This document shows positions 51,948 to 58,967 of a stretch of DNA of 64,000 nucleotides, piece after piece. Below the pieces are notes generated by a model. That model searched no databases. It was given only the letters and a program-made list of their open reading frames with translations, and was not told where the DNA came from. Both the position numbers and the translations under genes were made by a program. The stretch is from Haloferax elongans ATCC BAA-1513. Its GTDB lineage: Archaea > Halobacteriota > Halobacteria > Halobacteriales > Haloferacaceae. The stretch lies in contig NZ_AOLK01000015.1 of the NCBI RefSeq assembly GCF_000336755.1, positions 63,022 through 127,021 of the forward strand, in the 5' to 3' direction. Position 1 is the stretch's first letter. Every line of letters starts with the position of its first letter.

Positions 51948-52103
51948 TTAGAGACCTGTCATTACGTCGGTGCTCCCGCATTCGGGACACTGTGTCATCG
52001 TCCCGAGTGACGACTCCACTCGACTCCACTCGGTCCCACCCGAGATAGCCGAGTAGCCACACTTTCGGCAGCGAGACATCGGTTCTGAGGAACTGCTTGC
52101 CAT
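51948..52103 (-). CDS. Zinc-finger microprotein (51 aa, two CxxCG)
   Basis: The 51-residue protein starts MASSSSEPMSRCRKCGYSAI. Two CxxCG knuckles, Cys12/Cys15 and Cys39/Cys42, should bind one zinc as a ribbon. The 23-residue spacer includes GGTEWSRVESSLGTM. It is short enough to be missed by routine calling. An ACTATG sequence about 26 bases upstream may serve as promoter. It belongs with the haloarchaeal zinc-finger microproteins; no function is known. A decayed copy of its first zinc-finger codons appears about 300 bases away (51748-51773). The rest of the 51668-51947 and 52104-52246 spacers shows nothing clear. Confidence 0.72.
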   Translation of the reverse strand: MASSSSEPMSRCRKCGYSAISGGTEWSRVESSLGTMTQCPECGSTDVMTGL

Positions 52104-52246
52104 ACTGATTCAACTATCACGATTCCACATAGTCGTTACTCTGGTTGGTGGAAATGTACAGAAAAAAGACGGTCAATTAGTGTATCAGGACGCGAGTTGT
52201 GCGCTGATCGTCGCCGAGGGAGTGATGTCACACCGCGACGTTCGGG

Positions 52247-54235
52247 TCACACCGTACAAATCGGCGGGTCGCCGTTGCCGGACCCCGGTTGACCGTCGGG
52301 GTGTGAATCGTCCTGTCCCGGCGGCACGTTCACGTCGACGTTTGCGACCGCATGCTGGAAGTAGCCGTCGCCGTAGACGGGACTGTCGTATCCGGCGTAC
52401 AGTTCGAGTTCTTGACTGTCGTCACTCAGCCGTCGGAACTCGTCTTGGTCGAACGTCACGACGAGTTCGCCGTCTTCGACAGTTGCTGACTCGGCGTCGA
52501 GCGCCCCTGTGGTCGCGTTCTGGAGGACGACAGACGAGGCGTTCACCCCGTCGATATCAGAGGAAACCGCCTTCCGGACAGTGACTGTCTCCTTCGCCGC
52601 GTGGGCTGGCGGGTTCGCGACTGTCACGTTTCCGAGGTGGCTATCGACGCGCCGAATTCGGTTGGTGTCCTCGGGTGCAACCGGCGAGTTGGCGTCGATA
52701 TACTGCGCAACGACGGTCCCGTAGAGCGTGTAATCCTCGCTCGTGGTCGGGAGTTCCGCCATGCTCCATCCGTACCGGTCCTCGAAGGCCCACCCGGCCA
52801 TGTACGAGTTGACGGTGACGTTGTAGTGAGCATCCTCGTCGAGTTGCTCGCCGTTCACGTACACGTCTCGGACGACCGGACTGGCGTTTTCGGACGGGAC
52901 GTACTCGTAGGAGACGCCGCTTACCTGCAGTTGTGCCTGTGCGCCGTAGTTGTCGTCCGTGGTCGAGACTTGGCTCGCGAGGAGTTCCCGCAATTGCTCA
53001 CCGGTCATTCGTTTGGTGACGAGGTAGTTTCCGAACGGGAGCGAGGTGTAGACGTCGTCGTAGGTGACGTTCCCGCGGTCGATGACGAAGTCGCCGCGGA
53101 TTCCACCGGCGTTCGTCACCGCGACGTCCGACCCGGTCTGGTTGCGGAAGGCGTCGGTGATGAGGTTGCCCCACGCAGTCTCGTCTTTGTAGTTGGACGT
53201 GAACCGCGAGTCGAGGGTCGTGTTGGTTCGTCCGACGACTTCACCGAGCTGTGCCGACCGCGCGTCGGAGACGATTGTCTCGGCGGTCTGGTTCACCGAC
53301 GAATTCTCGCCGACCGTGACGAGTCGCCCACTTGCGAGCGAGACATCGTCGTCGGTCACGGAGAGGTTGACCTCGCCGACGTACGCGCCGCGAGCCTCGG
53401 CCTCGACGATAGTGGTTCCATCGACGGTCTTCGGGGCGTAGGCGACTTCGTCGTCACCGGTGACGATGAGGTCGATATTGTCGGTGTTGCGCGCGAGTTC
53501 TTTGGACTCGGGCACGCCGATGTGGGCCGCTGCGACCACGACATCGACGTTCTTCTCGTCTTTGAGTTTCGTCGCCACGCGACTCCCGACGCGGGAGAAG
53601 TCGGCGACGCGGTATCCCTGTTCGTCGAAGTCGACTGCCGTCTTCGACTTGATGGCGTCGTCGACCAGTCCGACGATGCCGACTCGGACGCCGTCGCGCT
53701 CGACGATGGTGTAGTTCTTCGTTCCGGGGATGCCGCTGCCGTCCTCGTGGACGACGTTCGCGACCAACCACGGGAACTCCGAGGCGGCGCTGTAGTTCTC
53801 GACCGCACCGAATCCGTAGTCGAGGTCGTGATTACCGACGACTTCCGCGTCCGGCCCGAGCGTGTTGAGCACGTCCACGGGGACGCGCCACTGACTCGTC
53901 GGCGAGAAGGAACTCGGACTCACCTGGTCGCCGCCACCGACGACGACGGTCGGGTTATCGTGTGCCTGCCGTCGGTCGTTGACGACGCCGACCAACCGAC
54001 CCATCCGCGTCGGGTTCGACGCGGCGGTCTGCACGTCGTTGTACGTCAATACTGTGAGTGTTGTCGCGTTCGTTGCGTTCGTGGTCGCGTTCGAATCGAC
54101 GTCCGCCGGGGCGGTGGGACCGGCGTTCGTACCGGCCGGGCCTGCGGTCAGAGCGGCCGCAGGCGACGTCGTAGCCACGAGAAGCAGTACTGCTACTGTG
54201 AGTATGGTTCGAAGAGTATCGGAACGTGATTCCAC
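52247..54235 (-). CDS. Secreted 5'-nucleotidase/metallophosphatase family protein with altered metal ligands
   Basis: The 662-residue exported protein has a Sec signal (about 8-30), a calcineurin-like metallophosphatase domain (about 55-300) and a C-terminal 5'-nucleotidase domain (about 315-520) with NAGGIRGDFV and TSLPFGNYLVTKRMTGEQL. In UshA-like enzymes the metals are held by DxH, D, NH, H and HxQ. Here the first motif reads NDVQ (His lost), GGGDQ, GNHD and AAHIG are kept, and the last reads GDDE in place of GHSQ. It may be inactive or use another metal set. The start is GTG, with TTAAATTAT about 23 bases upstream. A Gly/Pro/Asp tail ends the protein. Confidence 0.85.
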   Translation of the reverse strand: MESRSDTLRTILTVAVLLLVATTSPAAALTAGPAGTNAGPTAPADVDSNATTNATNATTLTVLTYNDVQTAASNPTRMGRLVGVVNDRRQAHDNPTVVVGGGDQVSPSSFSPTSQWRVPVDVLNTLGPDAEVVGNHDLDYGFGAVENYSAASEFPWLVANVVHEDGSGIPGTKNYTIVERDGVRVGIVGLVDDAIKSKTAVDFDEQGYRVADFSRVGSRVATKLKDEKNVDVVVAAAHIGVPESKELARNTDNIDLIVTGDDEVAYAPKTVDGTTIVEAEARGAYVGEVNLSVTDDDVSLASGRLVTVGENSSVNQTAETIVSDARSAQLGEVVGRTNTTLDSRFTSNYKDETAWGNLITDAFRNQTGSDVAVTNAGGIRGDFVIDRGNVTYDDVYTSLPFGNYLVTKRMTGEQLRELLASQVSTTDDNYGAQAQLQVSGVSYEYVPSENASPVVRDVYVNGEQLDEDAHYNVTVNSYMAGWAFEDRYGWSMAELPTTSEDYTLYGTVVAQYIDANSPVAPEDTNRIRRVDSHLGNVTVANPPAHAAKETVTVRKAVSSDIDGVNASSVVLQNATTGALDAESATVEDGELVVTFDQDEFRRLSDDSQELELYAGYDSPVYGDGYFQHAVANVDVNVPPGQDDSHPDGQPGSGNGDPPICTV

Positions 54236-54308
54236 TGCGTTCGTTCGTGTTCGATAATTTAAGAAAAAGATGACGGCCGATTGTGATATCGGGCGTACGT
54301 ACTGCTAT

Positions 54309-54324
54309 GTATGGCTCCATATAC
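54309..54324. promoter_or_regulatory. Inverted repeat upstream of aldo/keto reductase
   Basis: GTATGG-CT-CCATATAC is an imperfect inverted repeat in the AT-richer 222-bp gap between divergent genes. It could be an operator, or it may be chance. Confidence 0.2.
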
Positions 54325-54457
54325 GGTGGTTTTGGGTGATGCCGAGTCTACCTGCTATCTGGTTCGGACTGTGTCACCAGGCTGAACTACCCCCAAAATT
54401 CGTCAGTGACCCCCCACCAGCAGCATCTTCTTGCATTCTTGACTCGAAATACAGCTT

Positions 54458-55270
54458 ATGGAGTCCGTTTCGGTGCACGGGGTGGCGGTCACGGCGTTGG
54501 GGCTCGGAACCGCCCGCATGAGGGGTGACGAGTGTCGTCAGGCGGTGACGACCGGGTTGGAACTTGGGTATCGACACATCGACACCGCGCAGATGTACAA
54601 AAACGAGGATGCGGTCGGCGACGCGGTGGCCCAGTCGGGCGTCGACCGCGACGAGGCTTTCTTGGTCACGAAGATTCTCCGGGGGAACCTCCGATACGAC
54701 GACGTGCTGGATTCATTCGCGGAGAGCCTCGAACGCTTGCAGATGGAGTACGTGGACTTGCTGTTGATTCACGCCCCGAGTCGGTCGGTTCCCGTCAGTG
54801 AGTCGGTGCGGGCGATGAACGAACTGCAAGAGCAGGGAGCGGTGAAACACATCGGCGTCAGCAACTTCTCGGTGAGTCAGTTACGGGAGGCGATGCAGGC
54901 GTCCGCGACTCCGATACTCACCAATCAGGTCGAGTACCACCCGTTCAAGAGTCAGCGCAGCCTCTTGGAGTTCTGCATCGAAAACGACGTGTTGCTGACG
55001 GCGTACAGTCCGTTGAATCTGGGGTCCGGACTGTCGGACGAGACGCTCCAAGAGATTGGGGCTCGCCACGGAAAGACGCCAGCGCAAGTCGCCCTGCGAT
55101 GGCTCGTCCAACAGGAGCACGTCGCTGCAATCCCCAAGGCGTCTCAGGAGCGCCACTTGGCAGAGAACATCGATATCTTCGACTTCCAACTGTCCGAAGA
55201 CGAGATGGAGCAGGTCTTCGAGTTGCAAGGCGGGTTGCTCACCCGGCTTCGTTCGTTGCTGCAACTGTGA
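54458..55270 (+). CDS. Aldo/keto reductase (2,5-diketogluconate reductase-like)
   Basis: The 270-residue TIM-barrel reductase has the tetrad Asp42 and Tyr47 (RHIDTAQMYKNE), Lys72 (LVTKIL) and His105 (LLLIHAP). The NADPH site is seen in IPKASQERHLAENI. It reduces carbonyl compounds; the physiological substrate is unknown. Its leucine codons are often TTG, while neighbours use CTC/CTG almost only, a sign that it came from elsewhere. It ends two bases before the 54-bp repeat next to tRNA-Gly, so it may be cargo left by an integration there. Confidence 0.88.
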   Translation: MESVSVHGVAVTALGLGTARMRGDECRQAVTTGLELGYRHIDTAQMYKNEDAVGDAVAQSGVDRDEAFLVTKILRGNLRYDDVLDSFAESLERLQMEYVDLLLIHAPSRSVPVSESVRAMNELQEQGAVKHIGVSNFSVSQLREAMQASATPILTNQVEYHPFKSQRSLLEFCIENDVLLTAYSPLNLGSGLSDETLQEIGARHGKTPAQVALRWLVQQEHVAAIPKASQERHLAENIDIFDFQLSEDEMEQVFELQGGLLTRLRSLLQL

Positions 55271-55272
55271 GT

Positions 55273-55326
55273 TCGGAGTCTAACGACTCCTCGTTTGGTT
55301 CCGTTCAGAAAGTGCGCCGGCCGGGA
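55273..55326. repeat. 54-bp direct repeat, distal copy
   Basis: This copy is identical to 55631-55684. It includes the last 14 bases of the tRNA-Gly gene (GCGCCGGCC region) and 40 bases beyond it. It is placed as an attachment-site scar would be. A 16-base piece recurs at 55478-55493. Confidence 0.9.
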
Positions 55327-55540
55327 GTTCACCGATCGAAGCGAGGTGAACGTCGGTGAGGCTCTGCCTCACCGGGAGTCCCGCGAGCGTATGCGAGCGG
55401 GATATCGGGCGGCAAACGACCGCAGGGAGTCCCGTGAGCAACGCGAACGGGACGTCGGCGAGACGTGTCTCGCCGGAAGTGCGCCGGCCGGGACTGAGCA
55501 AACCGAAGGTTTGCGAAGGTCGGTGAAGCAGGGCTTCACC
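55323..55540. repeat. Tandem hairpin-pair repeat, four ~50-bp units with covarying stems
   Basis: Units begin at 55323, 55374, 55425 and 55490. Each has GGGA(C/G)T, hairpin A, GTCGG (ATCGG in unit 2) and hairpin B. Hairpin A stems: GTTCACC/GGTGAAC (55327-55351), GTCCCGC/GCGGGAT (55378-55403), GTCCCGT/ACGGGAC (55429-55453), GCAAACC/GGTTTGC (55498-55514). Hairpin B stems: GGTGAGGC/GCCTCACC (55355-55373), a weak GCGG/CCGC (55409-55423), GGCGAGAC/GTCTCGCC (55457-55474), GGTGAAGC/GCTTCACC (55522-55540). Stem sequence differs between units while pairing is kept. The loops of A share a GAxC...GCGA pattern. Confidence 0.8.
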
Positions 55541-55600
55541 GGGATTTGAACCTCGGTCGCTCTGCTCGCTTCGCTCGCGTCGCTCCCTGATTCAAATCCC
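55541..55600. repeat. Inverted pair of tRNA T-arm-like sequences
   Basis: GGGATTTGAA at 55541-55550 and TTCAAATCCC at 55591-55600 are perfect inverted copies and both look like a tRNA T arm. The 40-base loop between is a TCGCT-rich run. No full tRNA can be folded here. Confidence 0.7.
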
Positions 55601-55630
55601 TCTGGGTCGCACTTCTTCACTCCACGGAAC

Positions 55631-55684
55631 TCGGAGTCTAACGACTCCTCGTTTGGTTCCGTTCAGAAAGTGCGCCGGCCGGGA
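55631..55684. repeat. 54-bp direct repeat, tRNA-proximal copy
   Basis: This copy spans the tRNA-Gly 3' end (55671-55684) and its downstream flank. It contains a nested hairpin, GGAGT/ACTCC; the outer CGGAAC/GTTCCG stem begins at 55625, just outside the repeat. On the minus strand this follows the tRNA and may also shape its 3' processing or termination. Confidence 0.9.
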
Positions 55685-55741
55685 TTTGAACCCGGGCCAT
55701 GAGCTTGGAAGGCTCAGGTCCTGCCACTAGACCACCGGCGC
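55671..55741 (-). tRNA. tRNA-Gly, anticodon UCC
   Basis: A complete cloverleaf of 71 bases: acceptor GCGCCGG/CCGGCGC with discriminator A, D arm with AGTGGCAGG, anticodon stem TGAGC/GCTCA around CTTCCAA (anticodon TCC), and T arm CCGGG-TTCAAAT-CCCGG. CCA is not encoded. The 3' end is duplicated in the 54-bp repeat and the 5' end recurs twice upstream, so the gene is the hub of the local repeats. Confidence 0.95.
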
Positions 55742-55860
55742 TCATTGCATTCGCACCGAGCATCGACGGACGCCGTCCGTCTCAACACCGGCGCTCACTC
55801 GTTACACTCGTTCGCGCCGAGCCTCGACCGACCTTCGGTCGGCCGAGACACCGGCGCTCT
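55733..55860. repeat. Tandem repeat on the tRNA 5' side with the tRNA start thrice
   Basis: CACCGGCGCT, the complement of the tRNA 5' end, occurs at 55733, 55788 and 55850. Between them lie units of about 55 and 62 bases that share GC(A/G)CCGAGC-TCGAC and carry hairpins with different stems: GACGGAC/GTCCGTC and CCGACC/GGTCGG. There is no gene here; with the remainder up to 55916 the spacer is otherwise empty. Confidence 0.8.
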
Positions 55861-55916
55861 GAGGCAACGTCTATTCCCTCATTCTCGACGCCCCAATAAG
55901 GATGTTACCTTTTTCG

Positions 55917-56942
55917 TCAGGCGTCCGTGTCTCCCGATTTTCCGGGGTTATCGGGCTTCTTCTCGTCGTCTTCGCCGAATTCGTACTCCAACTCGGCTTC
56001 TGCGTCGCCGTCAGTGACTTTCACCGTCACCTCGTCGGCGTCGGGGATGGAGACCACGAGTCCCCCGTCGGCGTCTGTCGTCCCGACGTCCTCACCGTTC
56101 ACGTTGACGGTGGCGTTCTCGACGGGCGTCTCGTTCTGGGAGACCACGAGCGTCGCGTTCTCACCGGCCGTGACGTTGCCATCGAAACTGGCGGTTACTT
56201 CTGCGTCCGAGGACTCGTCCTCAGATTCGTGCTCGCCTTCAGAGTCGGCCGCATCTGCGCCGACGTCCTCGATGGGGACGTTCGTCCCGGACTCGCTGAT
56301 AACGGGCTTAAGGATGTACTTCCCGCTCTTGCCAGCCTTGAACGCGGTGATGTCGAAGACGAAGTCCACGTCCTCACCGTTGCCGACTTCGAAGTTCGAG
56401 TTGAGGTGGAGCTTCTCGCTCGGAAGCTTGACGTTCACCTGCTCGCCCGTCTTGAGCGTCCCGTTGACCTCGCCCACGTGGACGAACACCTTCGTGTAGT
56501 TGCCTTCGGGCACGTCGTAGCTTCCCACGAGCGATGCCTTGTCGCCCTGCAGTTGGGTCAGGTCCACGGTCACGTTGTCGACCTCGTAGGTGACTTTCCC
56601 ACTGTCGTCCGCGTCGTCGTCTGCTTCGGCTTCCGCTTCAGCTTCTGCTTCGGCCTCAGCCTCGGCGTCGGCGTCTTCGGAGTCACCATCCGAGTCACTG
56701 TTCGCCTTCATCAACGTCACGCGCTCGATGGTGACGTTGAGGTGTTCGAAGTCGGCGATTGCGTTCTGCTCGTCGCTCACGTAGAAGTTCAGTGTGCCCG
56801 TCTGGGTGGCTTGGTCTCCAGAAGCGGTGCCGTCACCGTCTGCGCCAGATGGCGCATCAGTCAGTGTTCCACTCCCGCCTGCACACCCGGCCAAGAGGAC
56901 CAGGAGTGCGACGAGAACAGTCGCAAATCTGTGAGTGTTCAT
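55917..56942 (-). CDS. DUF4382-type lipoprotein with Glu-Ala repeat
   Basis: The 341-residue protein has a lipoprotein signal with lipobox LLAGC (Cys about 20), so it is anchored to the outer face of the membrane. Residues about 48-220 match the DUF4382 beta domain (TLNFYVSDEQNAIADFEHLN ... VKLPSEKLHL), interrupted by an uninterrupted (Glu-Ala)n run of about eight pairs encoded by a GCTTCn hexamer repeat at 56622-56670. A second, carboxypeptidase-regulatory-like beta domain covers about 245-315 (ENATVNVNGEDVGTTDADGG). The tail is Asp/Lys/Pro-rich. The function is unknown; surface adhesion is a guess. The hexamer run may vary in length between strains. Confidence 0.83.
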   Translation of the reverse strand: MNTHRFATVLVALLVLLAGCAGGSGTLTDAPSGADGDGTASGDQATQTGTLNFYVSDEQNAIADFEHLNVTIERVTLMKANSDSDGDSEDADAEAEAEAEAEAEAEADDDADDSGKVTYEVDNVTVDLTQLQGDKASLVGSYDVPEGNYTKVFVHVGEVNGTLKTGEQVNVKLPSEKLHLNSNFEVGNGEDVDFVFDITAFKAGKSGKYILKPVISESGTNVPIEDVGADAADSEGEHESEDESSDAEVTASFDGNVTAGENATLVVSQNETPVENATVNVNGEDVGTTDADGGLVVSIPDADEVTVKVTDGDAEAELEYEFGEDDEKKPDNPGKSGDTDA

Positions 56943-57047
56943 CGTAACAGACACTACTCGCTCCGAGAACTTGAGGAGGGTATTTACGAACCCCGAATTT
57001 CCCCGGATTTCGCCGAATTACGGGGTCAATAACCCGAATAGCCCGTG

Positions 57048-58076
57048 TTAGTCGTCAGCGTGGGAAGCGTTGAACTGCTTTGCTTTCGCCAGCAACTCCG
57101 GCGAGATGCCGGGCACGTCTGCCTCGCCGACGGACCCCTCGGTGCGAATCTCGTCGAGACTCTTCGGGAACTCGCGGAGTTCCATGTGGATGGCGATGCC
57201 GGCTTTCGCTCCCTTCCCCATTGCGACGGGAATCTGGTTGTGCCCGGGCGTGATGTCGCCGACGGCGAAGACGCCCTCGACGTTCGTCCGGCCGTGGTCG
57301 TCGACCGGGACCGTCTCGTCGTCGTTCAGTTCCACGCCGAGTTGTTCGAAGAGCGCCGTGTTGTACTCCGAACCGTACATCGCGAAGCCACCTTTGTACT
57401 CGCGGACGGTCCCGTCTTCGAACTCGAAGCTCTCCAGCCAGCCGTCGTCGCGCTTGTTCATGCCCAAAATCTCCTCGGAGACGATACCGACAGGGTGCGC
57501 GCGCACGAGTTCGTCCGTCTCGTCGGACCACGACGGCTCCTCACCGCGAAGGAGAATGTCCACGTCGTCGGTGAAGTTGAGCATAATCATCGCCACGTAG
57601 GCCGCGGAGTCCGAGTGGCCCATGACGTACACCGACTCGTCGACGAACATGTAGGCGTCACAGTGGAGACAGTAGTGCAGTCCCTTGCCAGTCCGCGGAA
57701 GCGGCGGCTCTGGACGTTTGTCGTTGAATCCGACGCCGAGAACGACGCGCTCTGCGACGAACTCACCGTCGTTCGCGACGAGGCGGAATCGACCGTCGTC
57801 CAACTGTTCGGCTTCGGTCACGAAGTCGCGGTGGATGTCGGTGCCGTAGTCTTCGAGTTGGGTTCGTGCGGTTTCGAGAAATTCGTTTCCAGAGACGTCC
57901 TCGGTGACGCCGATGACGTTGTGGGTGTCGAGCATCATCGCCGCGCGGCCGCCACCGCGGTCGACGAGTGCGGTGTCGTGTCCCAGTCGCGTCGTGTAGA
58001 GCGCAGTTTGCAACCCCGCAGGGCCGCCACCTACGACGACAACCTCGTACTCCTGTCGTTCGTCGGCTTCGGTCAT
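57048..58076 (-). CDS. Thioredoxin-reductase-like NAD(P)/FAD oxidoreductase
   Basis: The 342-residue flavoprotein has FAD-binding GGGPAG (16-21), a redox-active Cys136-Leu-His-Cys139 pair in HYCLHCDAY, placed as in thioredoxin reductases, and the second FAD motif VFAVGDITPGHNQI (about 268-281). The pyridine nucleotide-binding motif of true TrxR (GxGxxA) is changed to VMGHSDSAAY, so the electron donor may differ from NADPH. It probably reduces a thioredoxin- or glutaredoxin-like partner. CTTAAG is 27-32 bases upstream of the ATG. Confidence 0.87.
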   Translation of the reverse strand: MTEADERQEYEVVVVGGGPAGLQTALYTTRLGHDTALVDRGGGRAAMMLDTHNVIGVTEDVSGNEFLETARTQLEDYGTDIHRDFVTEAEQLDDGRFRLVANDGEFVAERVVLGVGFNDKRPEPPLPRTGKGLHYCLHCDAYMFVDESVYVMGHSDSAAYVAMIMLNFTDDVDILLRGEEPSWSDETDELVRAHPVGIVSEEILGMNKRDDGWLESFEFEDGTVREYKGGFAMYGSEYNTALFEQLGVELNDDETVPVDDHGRTNVEGVFAVGDITPGHNQIPVAMGKGAKAGIAIHMELREFPKSLDEIRTEGSVGEADVPGISPELLAKAKQFNASHADD

Positions 58077-58181
58077 ACAATCTGATTTGTCGCACCCGTC
58101 TTAAGCCCACACCTCCTGTGCGCTCGCAGTATCCACTCGCTACATGTTACCAACAGTCGTAGGAGGCGAGACGGCCGCCGC

Positions 58182-58829
58182 TTACAACCCAGACACAACA
58201 GCGTAACAGTTCCCGCTCGAAACCCGCGATTCGACGACAGACAGGTCGCTCGCGGCGAGGTCGTCGTCGAACTCGTCGGGCGCGTAGATGTGGTAAAAAC
58301 GGGGCACAGTCTCGCCACCGGGGAGCGTCCAGTCGACTTCGGTGTCGAAACCGTCCTCCCGGTCGAAGGTGTCGTGGGCGGTGCTCCACGCGCTGACGAC
58401 CGCTCGCCCGTCCGAATCGAGGACGCGCGCGAGTTCGTTCAGGCTCTCGACGCGGGTCTCCCGGGGTGCGAGGTGGTGGAGCGTCGCCACGTAGACGGCC
58501 AAATCGAAGGCGTCGTCCGAAAACGGGAGACGCGCCGCGTCTCCTTGCACGAGTCGCGCCTCGAAGTCTCGCTCGCTCGCCCGCGACGTCGCTTCGAGCA
58601 GTAAGCCGCGACTCACGTCCAGTCCGACCACTTCGTCGGCGTGCGAGGAGAGCAGTTCGACGTGCCGCCCGTTTCCACACCCGAGGTCGAGCGCGCGCGT
58701 TGCAGGCGAGTCCGCCGTCGATTCGGTGACGAACGACTCCACTTCGGGCCACGGATACTCGCGCGTGGACGCGAAGTGCGATGCGATGCGGTCGTACGTC
58801 TCGCGAACCGCCGCTCGGGATTCGTCCAT
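58182..58829 (-). CDS. Class I SAM methyltransferase, Trm9/ABH8-like
   Basis: The 215-residue enzyme has motif I LDLGCGNGRH (48-57), the acidic loop GLDVSRGLL and LVQGDAARLPF. The N-terminus TYDRIASHFASTREYPWPEV (11-30) and AVYVATLHHLAPRETRVESL (about 114-133) closely follow eukaryotic Trm9 and ABH8, which methylate carboxymethyluridine at tRNA position 34. So a tRNA wobble methyltransferase is a good candidate, though small-molecule activity is not excluded. I start at MDESRAAV; a longer in-frame start at 58949 is out of character with the family. Confidence 0.8.
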   Translation of the reverse strand: MDESRAAVRETYDRIASHFASTREYPWPEVESFVTESTADSPATRALDLGCGNGRHVELLSSHADEVVGLDVSRGLLLEATSRASERDFEARLVQGDAARLPFSDDAFDLAVYVATLHHLAPRETRVESLNELARVLDSDGRAVVSAWSTAHDTFDREDGFDTEVDWTLPGGETVPRFYHIYAPDEFDDDLAASDLSVVESRVSSGNCYAVVSGL

Positions 58830-58910
58830 GTCGGTCGATAGAGACACCACGACAAAGACCGCACGGGTCGTTGCCGGTGTCACAGTCGGGTGCAGCGTGG
58901 ACACGCCGAA

Positions 58911-58950
58911 CCACATCACACCGCGCCACACCACGCCGCGCCACATCACC
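58911..58950. repeat. Short degenerate repeat of CCACACCGCGCC type
   Basis: Four near copies of CCACAYCRCGCC with a period of about 10-11 bases lie between the methyltransferase and pilC genes. There is no protein meaning. Confidence 0.6.
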
Positions 58951-58967
58951 TCCTCCCGGTCGCGCAG

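Noticed and set aside
51784-52113. 109-codon minus-strand frame over the second microprotein
   Set aside because: No domain, and it crosses the decayed copy; the 51-codon frame carries two CxxCG motifs.
55541-55600. A second tRNA gene
   Set aside because: Only the T-arm-like sequence, in both directions, is present; there is no acceptor, D or anticodon arm.
55273-55684. CRISPR array
   Set aside because: Units are not identical repeats with unique spacers; variable parts are self-complementary stems, and no cas gene is present.
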